This document shows positions 25,868 to 34,862 of a DNA stretch of 64,000 nt, piece after piece. Both the position numbers and the translations under genes were made by a program. Source of the DNA: an uncultured Pelagibacteraceae bacterium. GTDB taxonomy: Bacteria > Pseudomonadota > Alphaproteobacteria > Pelagibacterales > Pelagibacteraceae. Position 1 is the stretch's first letter. Each line of letters opens with the position of its first letter. The DNA is taken from NCBI GenBank assembly GCA_902586485.1, contig CACIHO010000001.1, positions 1 through 64,000 of the forward strand, given 5' to 3'. The notes beneath the pieces were generated by a model. The model had not been told where the DNA came from. It did not search any database and saw nothing but the letters and a program-made list of their open reading frames with translations.

Positions 25868-27280
25868 CTATATTTTGTGGTAGTTATCAACACCAACAGT
25901 GTAGTTAGTTCCAGCTAGTGGAACTTTAGCTAATGCTGATGCCTCTGATGTTAAAGCAGCTAAATCTTCTGGCTCTAAAGAGTGTATATTAGTTTTACCA
26001 CAAGCTCTCGCTAATAGCTGAGCCTCTAAAGTCATTGAGTGAAGATAATTGTAAACTCTTAATGCTGCATCATCAGGGTTTAATCTTGCTCTTAATTTAG
26101 GATCTTGAGTTGCAACACCAACTGGGCAACGTCCTGTATGGCAGTGATAACATTCACCTGCTTTTACTCCCATCTCTTTTTCAAAGTCAGCTTCTGGGAT
26201 ATCTTTGTTACAGTTTAATGCAATCATTGAACCAGTACCAATAGCGATTGCATCAGCTCCAAGAGCTAAAGCTTTAGCCATGTCTGCACCGTCTCTTACT
26301 CCACCAGCATAAATTAAGGTTACTTTTCCAGTTTTACCAACATCATCGATCGCTCTTCTAGCCTCTCGAATCGCAGCTATACCTGGGATTCCAGTGTTTG
26401 CAGCAGCGATATGTGGGCCAGCTCCAGTAGAACCTTCCATTCCATCTAAGTAAATTGAGTCAGGGTCACATTTTGCAGCCATACGCACATCATCATAAAC
26501 TTTAGATGCACCTAATTTTAATTGTATTGGCACTTTATTTTTTGTTAACTGTCTAAGCTCTTCTACTTTTAAAGCTAAATCATCTGGTCCTAACCAGTCA
26601 GGGTGTCTTGCTGGAGATCTTTGGTCGATACCAGATGGTAATGATCTCATCTCAGCAACTTGGTCAGTAACTTTTTGACCCATTAAGTGTCCGCCCATTC
26701 CAACTTTTTGACCCTGTCCAATAAATACTTCAATACCATCTGCTAATTGTGCATGATGAGGATTAAAACCATATCTCGATTGAATACATTGGTAGTACCA
26801 TTTTTCAGAATATCTTCTTTCATCAGGTATCATTCCACCTTCACCAGAACATGTAGCACTACCTGCCATAGTTGCACCTCTTGCTAAAGCAGTTTTTGCT
26901 TCATAAGATAGTGCACCAAAACTCATACCTGTAATATAAACTGGAATATCTAACTCAATCGGATTTTCACATCTTGGACCGATCACAGTTTTTGTTTCAC
27001 ATTTTTCCCTGTAACCTTCGATTACAAATCTAGTTAGGGTTCCAGGCAAGAAAACCAAATCATCAAATGTAGGAATTTTTTTCATTAATGCCATTCCACG
27101 CATTCTGTATCTTCCTAATTGAGCTTTTATATGAATGTCGTCTATTACTTCAGGAGTGAAGATAGCATTATGTCCTAATAAACTTTTATTTCTTTTACCT
27201 TCCTCGTGCGCGTGGACATCTGCTTTCCCACCAACACTTTTTCCATTTTTTTTAATTTTTTTGCTTTTTTTCTTAGGCAT
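25868..27280 (-). CDS. mgsC: Glutamate-synthase-like FMN subunit (N-methylglutamate synthase MgsC / GlxD type)
   Basis: The FMN/iron-sulfur synthase domain of glutamate synthase as a separate 470-residue protein. Marks are PVYITGMSFGALSYEAK (substrate loop, from 113), LKLGASK, GMEGSTGAGP (280-289), IYAGGVRDGADMAKALALGADAIAIG (FMN phosphate) and cysteines 377, 380 and 385 in CYHCHTGRCPVG for a 3Fe-4S cluster. In N-methylglutamate synthase this subunit makes N-methylglutamate from the methylamine released by its partner. The start overlaps the upstream GXGXG subunit stop by one base. The Lys-rich N-terminus is unusual. Ordinary glutamate synthase activity is the alternative; the ligase and methylamine context favour Mgs. 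Confidence 0.82.
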   Translation of the reverse strand: MPKKKSKKIKKNGKSVGGKADVHAHEEGKRNKSLLGHNAIFTPEVIDDIHIKAQLGRYRMRGMALMKKIPTFDDLVFLPGTLTRFVIEGYREKCETKTVIGPRCENPIELDIPVYITGMSFGALSYEAKTALARGATMAGSATCSGEGGMIPDERRYSEKWYYQCIQSRYGFNPHHAQLADGIEVFIGQGQKVGMGGHLMGQKVTDQVAEMRSLPSGIDQRSPARHPDWLGPDDLALKVEELRQLTKNKVPIQLKLGASKVYDDVRMAAKCDPDSIYLDGMEGSTGAGPHIAAANTGIPGIAAIREARRAIDDVGKTGKVTLIYAGGVRDGADMAKALALGADAIAIGTGSMIALNCNKDIPEADFEKEMGVKAGECYHCHTGRCPVGVATQDPKLRARLNPDDAALRVYNYLHSMTLEAQLLARACGKTNIHSLEPEDLAALTSEASALAKVPLAGTNYTVGVDNYHKI

Positions 27281-28134
27281 TAAATTGCTCCCTTCTTCTC
27301 TGTAGGTTCCAAATTGTCATAATTCCAAAGTTTCTTACCTGCTACAATTTTTTTCATTTTACTGACGTCAAAATTTTCACCAATCTCAGCAACTTTTAAT
27401 TTTCTCTTTAGCCAATCTTGATCACTTGGTGTTAATTCCGAATCTACAGCATCACTACCATATGAACCAATTTCTCCACCTACGAAAATTGTCCCATCAT
27501 ACATAGAGTCACCCAGGTTAATTCCAACGTCTCCAAGGATAATTATTCTTCCTCTCTGCATCATAAAACCTGTGAACGCACCAGCATCTCCACCAATAAT
27601 GATAGTTCCACCTTTCATGTCAATTCCAGTTCTAGCACCAACACTACCTTTACAAATCAAATCCCCACCTCTAATTGCCGCACCAAAACATGATCCAGCA
27701 TTTTTTTCAATTACCACTTTACCAGCCATTAAGTTTTCTGCACATGACCATCCAACTCTTCCATTAATTCTGACTATTGGACCATCACAAGAACCCATTC
27801 CAAAGTATCCTAAACTTCCTTCAAAAATTAAATTTAGTTTATTTAAAATACCAACTCCAAGACTGTGTTTACCTTGTGGATTTTTTATAACTATTGTTCC
27901 ATATCCTTGGCTCATTAAGTTATCAATTTCTTTATTAGCTTCTGGAGCTGTCATGTCTTTAACATCAAGCTCTGTTCTTTTATTAAAATCAACATCATAC
28001 GTACCAAAGTAGTAAAAGTTTTCTGCTTCATCAGGATTAAAGAATTTTTGTTGAGTTCTTCCTGTTAAAACCTCAGTGTGCATACCCATTGATTGGGCTT
28101 TTGACTTTTTAGATACTGTTTTTAGATTTGCCAT
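27280..28134 (-). CDS. mgsB: Glutamate-synthase-like GXGXG subunit (MgsB / GlxC type)
   Basis: A separate GXGXG beta-helix domain equal to glutamate synthase domain 3, 284 residues. Tandem turns such as GMGSCDGPIVRINGRVGWSC, GSVGARTGIDMKGGTIIIGG and GAFTGFMMQRGRIIILGDVG form the structural helix between amidotransferase and synthase sites. It overlaps the amidotransferase gene by 13 bases and the FMN subunit gene by 1 base, so the three are translated in strict order. In methylotrophs this trio is N-methylglutamate synthase; in rhizobia it is called GlxBCD. Confidence 0.82.
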   Translation of the reverse strand: MANLKTVSKKSKAQSMGMHTEVLTGRTQQKFFNPDEAENFYYFGTYDVDFNKRTELDVKDMTAPEANKEIDNLMSQGYGTIVIKNPQGKHSLGVGILNKLNLIFEGSLGYFGMGSCDGPIVRINGRVGWSCAENLMAGKVVIEKNAGSCFGAAIRGGDLICKGSVGARTGIDMKGGTIIIGGDAGAFTGFMMQRGRIIILGDVGINLGDSMYDGTIFVGGEIGSYGSDAVDSELTPSDQDWLKRKLKVAEIGENFDVSKMKKIVAGKKLWNYDNLEPTEKKGAI

Positions 28135-29066
28135 ACTTTTACCTCCCCATCAAACGGATCATATGTATCAATTTCTTGTGGCAACACAGACCTAATTGCA
28201 ATTTCCTCTGATCCCATTGCTACTAAATCATCAGACTCATACAAAACCAAAGGTTTTGCAGCCATTGTATCTTTAGCCATGCCTAATGAATCTTTAGTTG
28301 CAACAAAGTATGTAAAAACTCCATCAAGACCAGTTAATGATTCTTTCATACCTTCTTCTAAAGTTGCTCCATGTCTCATTTTTTCTGCAATATAAACTGC
28401 AATTAATTCTGAGTCACATTCAGACATAAATCTCATTCCCTTGTTTTCTAAAACTCTTCTGTTATTCCAATAGTTAGTTAATTGCCCATTATGTACTACA
28501 GATACATCACTAAATGGATAGCCCCAGAAAGGGTGAGCTGACTTAATATCCACACCTGATTCAGTTGCCATTCTAGCGTGACCGATTGCATGTGTTCCAA
28601 CTACTTTATCTAAACTATATCTGTCACAAACCATTTTAGCATTTCCAAGATCTTTAATTACTTCTAAAGATTTTCCCATAGATAGAATTTCAACACCTGG
28701 AATACTTTCAATTCTCTGTGAAAAGTCTAACAAATCTTTTGTATCATAGTCAATCTCATATCTTAGTGAGTAGGGAAGAGTTCTCTCCTCTTTAACAATT
28801 TTAGCTCCCATCTCAGCCAGAGTTTCATCTACAATTTTTTTTCTTTCATCGTATACAGATACATCTTCCATAACTGATGAACTTCCTTCTCCTACGTTTT
28901 CTCCAACTTTAAAACGCATAATGAAGTTTTTTCCATCTGTATCTCCATATAAAGCGTAACCTGTAGAGTCTTCGCCTCTGTGTTTTAATGCTTGGAGCAT
29001 ACCTTGTAGTTCGCTTCCAACATTTGAAGATTTACCTCTATGAATTAAACCTGCTATTCCACACAT
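28122..29066 (-). CDS. mgsA: Class II glutamine amidotransferase subunit (MgsA / GlxB type)
   Basis: N-terminal-nucleophile amidotransferase, 314 residues, beginning MCGIAGLIHRGKSSN so that Cys2 becomes the N-terminal catalytic Cys. HRGEDSTGYALYG, HARMATESGVDIKSAHPF and VVHNGQLTNY are the substrate-binding motifs of glutamate synthase and amidophosphoribosyltransferase glutaminase domains. In an Mgs complex it would hydrolyse gamma-glutamylmethylamide to glutamate and methylamine rather than glutamine to ammonia. It begins 32 bases after the GS-like ligase gene, which would supply that amide. The four genes read as one minus-strand operon. Confidence 0.82.
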   Translation of the reverse strand: MCGIAGLIHRGKSSNVGSELQGMLQALKHRGEDSTGYALYGDTDGKNFIMRFKVGENVGEGSSSVMEDVSVYDERKKIVDETLAEMGAKIVKEERTLPYSLRYEIDYDTKDLLDFSQRIESIPGVEILSMGKSLEVIKDLGNAKMVCDRYSLDKVVGTHAIGHARMATESGVDIKSAHPFWGYPFSDVSVVHNGQLTNYWNNRRVLENKGMRFMSECDSELIAVYIAEKMRHGATLEEGMKESLTGLDGVFTYFVATKDSLGMAKDTMAAKPLVLYESDDLVAMGSEEIAIRSVLPQEIDTYDPFDGEVKVWQI

Positions 29067-29098
29067 ATATTTATACCCTTTCTATCTATTTCTGTGAC

Positions 29099-30568
29099 CT
29101 ACGGTAGACAATCAAGATAAGTATCCAGATCCCATTGTGTAGTTGCACCAAGAAATCTTTCCCACTCATCGTTTTTGTACCAATGGAAAACTTTATACAT
29201 TTCATCTGGCATTGCAGATTTGATGACTTCATCCTCTGCCAATCTATCTAAAGCTTCACCTAAACTTAATGGAAGTTTTTTAACATCTTTACCAGCTTTT
29301 TGAGCTTCATAAATATTTCTAGACTCTGGGGCTGCTGGTTTCATTTTCTTACTTATACCCTCATCGCAAGCTTTTAATAAAGCAGCACCTAATAGGTAAG
29401 GATTGTGCATCGAGTCTACTGATCTATATTCAAATCTTCCTGGAGCAGAAACTCTTAGACCACAAGTTCTGTTTTGATATCCCCAATCAGCGTAAACAGG
29501 AGCCCAAAATCCTTGATCCCATAATCTTCTATAAGAGTTTACTGTTGAAGATCCAAGAGCTGTTAATGCAGGTAAGTGCTTCATGATACCTGCAATTGAT
29601 TGCAAACCAATTTTACCTGGTAATTGCATATCTTTCGTGTCAGGCATAAAAGTATTAGTCCCACCTTCAACATAACTAAAAACTTCTTCTACACCTGGTA
29701 GGGTTTTATTTCCAAGTTTGTTTAGTTTAATTTTTCCACCTTTCCATAAAGACATATTTGTATGACAACCACTTGCAGAAACACCCATAAATGGTTTTGT
29801 CATAAAGCAAGCTATTAAATTATTTTCTCTTGCAACTTGAGCACAAATTTGTCTGTAGGTTGACAATCTATCTGCATTTCTTAAAACGTTATCGTAAGTC
29901 CAGTTTAATTCTAATTGGCCCGGAGCATCTTCGTGATCTCCTTGTATCATATCAAGACCCATTGCTTTTGCGTACTCAATAACCTTCATAAATACTGGTC
30001 TTAATGATTCAAATTGATCAATGTGATAACAGAATGGTTTAGAAAAACCTTTACCTGTAGGAGTTCCATCCTCATTTTTTGTTAACCACATCATTTCAGG
30101 CTCTGTTCCAACTCTTAATTCTAGACCATGTTTTTTCTTGAATTCATTCATGAAAATTCTTAGATTTCCTCTACAGTCTGAAGTTAAATGACCGCCTGGA
30201 TTTTTTCTTTCTTCTCTGTTTCTAAAACAAGTTACAAATACTCTTCCAACTCTTTTATCCCATGGTAATTGAACAAAAGTTTCAGGATCAGGTATTCCAA
30301 CAAGTTCCATAGCTTCTGGACCATAGCCAATGTAATTATTGTGACGATCTAAAAATAAGTTTGCGGTTGCTCCGTAAACTAATTGAAATCCTTTTTCTGC
30401 AGTTCTTTCCCAATGATCTGCAGGTATACCTTTACCAACAACTCTACCTGTTACAGAAATGAATTGATAATAAATATACGTGATGCCTAGTTCATTAATT
30501 TTTTCTCTAACTTTTTTAACTAATTTTGCTCTACCTGGCTGATTAACGTGTTTCTCTAGATCTGTCAT
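29099..30568 (-). CDS. gmaS: Glutamine-synthetase-like ligase, candidate gamma-glutamylmethylamide synthetase
   Basis: A 489-residue GS-superfamily ligase distinct from the 22-23 kb paralogue. GS marks are GTEPEMMWL, QGDHEDAPGQLELNW, GVSASGCHTNMSLW, STVNSYRRLW, QNRTCGLRVSAPGRFEYRS and a C-terminus TQWDLDTYLDCLP. It lies directly upstream of the mgsABC-like trio, the place expected for GmaS, which joins methylamine to glutamate with ATP. A GS making glutamine or another gamma-glutamyl amide is the alternative: the EDAPGQLE stretch differs from the EDANGQFE reported for many GmaS proteins. So the family is sure, the amine substrate is inferred from operon context. Ribosome site AGGGGTG lies before the ATG. 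Confidence 0.72.
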   Translation of the reverse strand: MTDLEKHVNQPGRAKLVKKVREKINELGITYIYYQFISVTGRVVGKGIPADHWERTAEKGFQLVYGATANLFLDRHNNYIGYGPEAMELVGIPDPETFVQLPWDKRVGRVFVTCFRNREERKNPGGHLTSDCRGNLRIFMNEFKKKHGLELRVGTEPEMMWLTKNEDGTPTGKGFSKPFCYHIDQFESLRPVFMKVIEYAKAMGLDMIQGDHEDAPGQLELNWTYDNVLRNADRLSTYRQICAQVARENNLIACFMTKPFMGVSASGCHTNMSLWKGGKIKLNKLGNKTLPGVEEVFSYVEGGTNTFMPDTKDMQLPGKIGLQSIAGIMKHLPALTALGSSTVNSYRRLWDQGFWAPVYADWGYQNRTCGLRVSAPGRFEYRSVDSMHNPYLLGAALLKACDEGISKKMKPAAPESRNIYEAQKAGKDVKKLPLSLGEALDRLAEDEVIKSAMPDEMYKVFHWYKNDEWERFLGATTQWDLDTYLDCLP

Positions 30569-30637
30569 TTACACCCCTCAATGAATTTAATTTATTCAAA
30601 AGTAGCTGAAAAATTTATTTGTGTCTAGGCTTAGAGT

Positions 30638-31966
30638 CTAGCTCCAAGGAAACGGACTGTTTGAAGTAGGGTGAAGTTCTCCCTTCTCGTAACGGTTGAA
30701 TCTAAATGGTTTTAACAAATCACTTTCAGTACCAAGAATTTCTTTTGCAACAAGCTCACCAACACCGATCATCTTGTATCCGTGGTTTGCATCTGCAATC
30801 ATGTAAACGTTTTCAAAAAACCTATCAAAGATTGGAAAAGAGTCTGGTGTCATACATCCAAGACCACCTGATGGTCCTTTTCTATACAAATCAGATTTAC
30901 CTTCAAATCTTTTTTGACAATGTGCTAAAGCTGAACACCACATTTCGCTAAATGCATCAGTTGTTTGATACTCAGGAGACTCAATTCCATAAGGATCAAC
31001 ATTAACTTGATCAAAATGCTTTTTAACTATGTATGGTGAAGTTCCACCTTGAACACCTAATCCATCTATATCAGGTTTATAATAAATTCCCCAAATTTTA
31101 TCTGTTAATAATTTTTTAGTTTTGTCTGAATATAACGGAGCAGTCGAGTCTACATGAACCACAGGTGGTTGTTTTCCATCATTTGTTTTTAAAAAATCTG
31201 ACTCTACACCAATCACACCCTCTTGTAGCATCCAATATGTCCACATGTCAGTTTCATGCATTTTACCATCTTTGCCTTTGATGTTTGCTGTTTTAGGTAG
31301 TTCTAACATGTTCCAAAAATCTCTCGCCCAAGGTCCTGCTCCAATAACAACCTGTTCACATTCAATTATACCTTTGTTTGTTTCTACTCCTGTAACAGCT
31401 TGACTGTTACTTCCTTTTTTAAATCCTGTTACTTTCACACCTTTCATCACTTGCACACCATTAGATGTAGATTTACTCTCTAGTGCTTTAATAGAATCTT
31501 TATTAAATGCGTATCCACCTTTTTTTTCATGAAGCACAGAAGTGATACCTTGTGCTTGCCAATCATCAAAAATACCCTTCATGTAATTTGAACAATCTTT
31601 TTCACCTTCTATAAATACTGACTCGTATCCAATAGCTTTTTGTTGCTCGTAAATAGTTGCAACGTCTTCGTGCATTACCTCAGGCGATATTTGCATATAA
31701 CCAACTGGGTTATATTTAAATGCTTTAGGATCGCTCTCCCATACAGAAACTGAGTGAGCCATTAACTCTCTCATTGCTGGTTGAAAATAATTATTCCTTA
31801 CAACACCGCAGGCAATTCCACTTGCACCAGCTGCAGTATCTTTTTTTTCTAATACAATTATATCACCAGGATTTTTGTATGTTTCAGAAAGTTTCCAAGC
31901 AGTACTTAGTCCGTGAATTCCACCACCGATGATAACTACTTTTGCCTTCGAAGGTAATGTCGTCAT
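30638..31966 (-). CDS. FAD-dependent amine oxidoreductase (DAO / sarcosine-oxidase-beta-like)
   Basis: Single-chain flavoprotein of 442 residues with an N-terminal dinucleotide fold KVVIIGGGIHGLSTAWKL (from residue 9), VLEKKDTAAGASGIACGVVR for the FAD pyrophosphate region and a late GYKMIGVGELVAKEIL. It belongs to the D-amino-acid/sarcosine/dimethylglycine oxidase superfamily and is only distantly like the SoxB-type gene at 47.7 kb. It lies 69 bases upstream of the GS-like ligase on the same strand, at the head of the methylamine operon. An N-methyl amine or amino acid substrate is likely. Whether it has a role in dimethylamine or N-methylglutamate oxidation cannot be read from sequence. Confidence 0.72.
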   Translation of the reverse strand: MTTLPSKAKVVIIGGGIHGLSTAWKLSETYKNPGDIIVLEKKDTAAGASGIACGVVRNNYFQPAMRELMAHSVSVWESDPKAFKYNPVGYMQISPEVMHEDVATIYEQQKAIGYESVFIEGEKDCSNYMKGIFDDWQAQGITSVLHEKKGGYAFNKDSIKALESKSTSNGVQVMKGVKVTGFKKGSNSQAVTGVETNKGIIECEQVVIGAGPWARDFWNMLELPKTANIKGKDGKMHETDMWTYWMLQEGVIGVESDFLKTNDGKQPPVVHVDSTAPLYSDKTKKLLTDKIWGIYYKPDIDGLGVQGGTSPYIVKKHFDQVNVDPYGIESPEYQTTDAFSEMWCSALAHCQKRFEGKSDLYRKGPSGGLGCMTPDSFPIFDRFFENVYMIADANHGYKMIGVGELVAKEILGTESDLLKPFRFNRYEKGELHPTSNSPFPWS

Positions 31967-32067
31967 GTAAAAACATTATTTTTTGGCAGAGGTAATTAAT
32001 ATAATTATTTATAGAACTAAAATTTATATATAAAAAATAGATACTTCGATTTTACTTAAAAATTTGG

Positions 32068-32418
32068 CTAATAACTTATGTTTTTTAAAGTAATTAAATA
32101 ATCATTGAACTCTTTAATAAAAGACTCACTTGGCATTATATTTTTAATTCTCTGATCAGTTGAAGTTTTTTCAAGCCTAAAGAATCCTTTTTCACAAGCC
32201 TCTGTAATTATTAAAGCAGATTTAGGTCTAGAAGTTTTAAAAAGTTTTGTTTTTAATTCCTCTACAGATAATTTTTTATCTTCTTTATAAGCAGACATTA
32301 CCAACAACATCATATGATAATGTGAAGGCGATTTTCTAAAAAAATAATTACTTGACGTATGAGATTGTCTCATTTGATCTTCCCAAAAATCTAAGAGTGT
32401 TTTTTTTTCTTTGGGCAT
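32068..32418 (-). CDS. Winged-helix (MarR-like) putative regulator next to tdm
   Basis: A 116-residue protein with a probable winged helix-turn-helix: helix LSVEELKTKLF, recognition region TSRPKSALIITEACEKGFFRLEK and wing KTSTDQRIKNIMPSESF, the layout of MarR-type regulators. The N-terminal MPKEKKTLLDFWEDQMRQSH is polar. It begins 9 bases after the Tdm gene on the same strand, so is cotranscribed with it. A regulator of the TMAO/methylamine genes that also responds to their substrate is a reasonable guess. Sequence similarity to typed MarR proteins is low, hence modest confidence. Confidence 0.6.
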   Translation of the reverse strand: MPKEKKTLLDFWEDQMRQSHTSSNYFFRKSPSHYHMMLLVMSAYKEDKKLSVEELKTKLFKTSRPKSALIITEACEKGFFRLEKTSTDQRIKNIMPSESFIKEFNDYLITLKNISY

Positions 32419-32427
32419 GATCTTTCT

Positions 32428-34767
32428 TTATGCTCTAACTCTTGACTTTGTTGGATCGTAGAATGGAAATCCAACTACCTTTGCATTAATTCGTTTTTGG
32501 TGTCCGTCTATTTTTCCAACTTCTACCTCTGTTCCAATTTCAGAATACTGTAAATCAATTCTGCACAAAGCAATATTTTTATTTAAAGTAGAAGACAAAC
32601 ATCCACTTGTAACTATACCAACTTGAGACCTTCCTATATGAACACAGTCTCCATGACCGGCTATTTCTTTGCCAGCAAGTTCCAATCCTACTAATTTTTT
32701 TTGAGGGTTTGCTTTTCTTTTAACTAATTCCTCTTTACCAATGAAATTTTCCTCTTTTGTTTTCAATGGGACAGCAAAACCTATACCAGCTTCAAAGGGA
32801 TCTTGTTCACCGTCAAACTCAGCACCAAATAAGATTAAACCCGCCTCAATTCTAAGTTTATCCAGAGCTGCAAACCCAGCTGGAATAAGCCCATCATTTT
32901 TACCCGCCTCCATTAATTTATCCCAAACCTCAGGAGCATGTTTTGGATGACACCATATCTCATAACCTAACTCACCAGTATAACCTGTTCTTGAAACAAT
33001 TAATGGTATACCTTGAAGTTCTTCTATTCTACAAATTGTAAATCTGAACCAGCCCAACTCATCTATCGAAGGCTGTGTTGGTGGTGTAAAGATGATTTTT
33101 TTTAAAATTTCTCTACTTTTAGGACCTTGTAAAGATACATTGCTAATTTGGTCAGTAGAGTTTTTAACAATAGCATTAAAATTCTTTTTGTTCGCAACTT
33201 CTTTTAGCCATTCACCACCATACTCATCACCACATATCCATCTAAAACCTGTTTCGCTTAATTTTAAAAGAGTTCCGTCATCGAACATCATTCCATTTTC
33301 GTAACACATTGCAGAATACACAACCTGTCCAACAGAAAGTTTTTTAATATTTCTTGTAAGAGTGTAGTTCATTAACTCTTCAGCATCAGGACCAATTATT
33401 TCAAATTTTCTTAAAGAAGATAGATCAATTAATACAGCATCATTTCTACAAGCATTGTACTCATTAACCAAACCATGTTTGGTGTAATCATTTGGAAGCC
33501 AAAATCCTCTAGCATCAACAAAGTTTCTAGTTAATTTTGAAGTTCTTTCATAAAAGCCAGAATTTCTGGTAAGTTTGTTTTCAGAGTCTGTTTTCATTCT
33601 AAAACCAAATGACTTTCTAAATTCTTTATTTTTATCGTAAGTTCTAACAAATATATTTGTAGGATTCCATGAATTACAAGGATCTATATCGCTTGGACAT
33701 GCTGTTGTTCCTATTGTTAAATCCTTTAAAGCCTTAAACATTACATAATCGCCTGGTCTTGAATAAGATTCATCAGAAATAACAGAATTTAATCCTCCAG
33801 CAGAAGTGTTAAAAAACAAATTAATTGCATGCCAACCTTTTTGTCTCTGAACACCATATTTCGACATACTCTCAGTTAAATTATCCGAACAGTTTGGGTG
33901 ACCAAAATATCCCGCATCTTCATAGTACTTTGAAGTACATGCAAGATTAAAAGTATCGTGTTTTCCAACAGTATCTCTTATTACTTCAACAAGTGGTTCA
34001 TGATCTGTGTCATAAAATTTAGAGAACAAACCTGGTCCTGGGAAAGTATTACCCATGAATGTTCTCGTAGTTTGCCAGTCTAATCCTTTTTCAATTCCTT
34101 TTTCTAATTTTCTTGTATCGAATGCCACAAAGTCAGAACATTGTCTGCCAGTTGGGCTTATGACTTGAATATAATCTCCTTCTTTAACCTCATAAGATAT
34201 ACAACTTTCTTTATTTATATTTTCTTCATAAACAGGTTCGAAAACAGGATCAGGAATTACATTTAATTCCTTATCATTAACAATTTTAGCTCTTTTAACA
34301 AATATGGTTAAATCAGTTGGTGGATCTTGTTTTGTAACATCCATATCTTTACCAGGTGCTGAAAATATTACATAACATTTATCTTTTGATTTTAATTTAA
34401 TTTTTTCACTGGGTTTTGTGTCTAGATCAAATAAAATTGATGATTTTGAATTTGAAATTTTTAAATTTCTTTTTTTTAATTGATAGTTGGTTGCTAAAAT
34501 TGTTTCATCATTGCCGCTTAGGATATTTCTTACGAAGTTTTTTTCATTATTTGATTTGAGATTTAATATTCCAAGATCTGAATTTCCATCTTTATCAAAA
34601 CAAATAATCTCACATATTTGATTACCTTCGCTATTGACAATTTCTATTTCATCATCTGGGAAAAGTTGAATACCTGTTAGACCACCACCATTAATAATAT
34701 GTCTTTCAACTCCAGGTGGTAAAACATTCAAACCAGGATATTTAATCTCTTTGCTTGTTCCTAACAT
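32428..34767 (-). CDS. tdm: Trimethylamine N-oxide demethylase (Tdm)
   Basis: Cytosolic enzyme that splits TMAO into dimethylamine and formaldehyde, with a THF-binding domain that can take up the C1 unit; 779 residues. The N-terminal half (about 15-390) is a DUF1989-type domain. Cys277, Cys293 and Cys357 (ACTSKYY, HPNCSDNL, TTACPSD) are spaced 16 and 64 residues, the spacing I recall for the zinc ligands of characterised Tdm. The C-terminal half (about 410-775) is GcvT-like, with QGPKSREIL, SRTGYTGELGYEIW and RIEAGLILFGAEF. It is divergent from the TMAO-type transporter gene tmoX, with a 95-base shared upstream region. Naming is well supported by architecture, cysteine spacing and context. 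Confidence 0.92.
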   Translation of the reverse strand: MLGTSKEIKYPGLNVLPPGVERHIINGGGLTGIQLFPDDEIEIVNSEGNQICEIICFDKDGNSDLGILNLKSNNEKNFVRNILSGNDETILATNYQLKKRNLKISNSKSSILFDLDTKPSEKIKLKSKDKCYVIFSAPGKDMDVTKQDPPTDLTIFVKRAKIVNDKELNVIPDPVFEPVYEENINKESCISYEVKEGDYIQVISPTGRQCSDFVAFDTRKLEKGIEKGLDWQTTRTFMGNTFPGPGLFSKFYDTDHEPLVEVIRDTVGKHDTFNLACTSKYYEDAGYFGHPNCSDNLTESMSKYGVQRQKGWHAINLFFNTSAGGLNSVISDESYSRPGDYVMFKALKDLTIGTTACPSDIDPCNSWNPTNIFVRTYDKNKEFRKSFGFRMKTDSENKLTRNSGFYERTSKLTRNFVDARGFWLPNDYTKHGLVNEYNACRNDAVLIDLSSLRKFEIIGPDAEELMNYTLTRNIKKLSVGQVVYSAMCYENGMMFDDGTLLKLSETGFRWICGDEYGGEWLKEVANKKNFNAIVKNSTDQISNVSLQGPKSREILKKIIFTPPTQPSIDELGWFRFTICRIEELQGIPLIVSRTGYTGELGYEIWCHPKHAPEVWDKLMEAGKNDGLIPAGFAALDKLRIEAGLILFGAEFDGEQDPFEAGIGFAVPLKTKEENFIGKEELVKRKANPQKKLVGLELAGKEIAGHGDCVHIGRSQVGIVTSGCLSSTLNKNIALCRIDLQYSEIGTEVEVGKIDGHQKRINAKVVGFPFYDPTKSRVRA

Positions 34768-34806
34768 TTTTAAATTTTATTTTTAGAATAATATAATCAA
34801 AACGAG

Positions 34807-34835
34807 TTGACTATAACTTTAAATAAGAACATACT
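34807..34835 (+). promoter_or_regulatory. Likely sigma70 promoter for tmoX
   Basis: TTGACT at 34807-34812 and CATACT at 34830-34835 are 17 bases apart in the tdm-tmoX divergent gap. A strong ribosome site GGAGGG (34852-34857) follows before ATG 34863. The layout repeats that upstream of the PotD-like gene. Motif evidence only; an alternative -10 is TATAAAT slightly downstream. Confidence 0.5.
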
Positions 34836-34862
34836 TTAACTATAAATAATTGGAGGGTTAAT

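Noticed and set aside
27572-28012. Long plus-strand open frame (146 codons) opposite the GXGXG subunit gene
   Set aside because: Antisense shadow of a strongly conserved gene; its Pro/Ser/Ile-rich product reflects the reversed Gly-rich repeats and resembles no protein.
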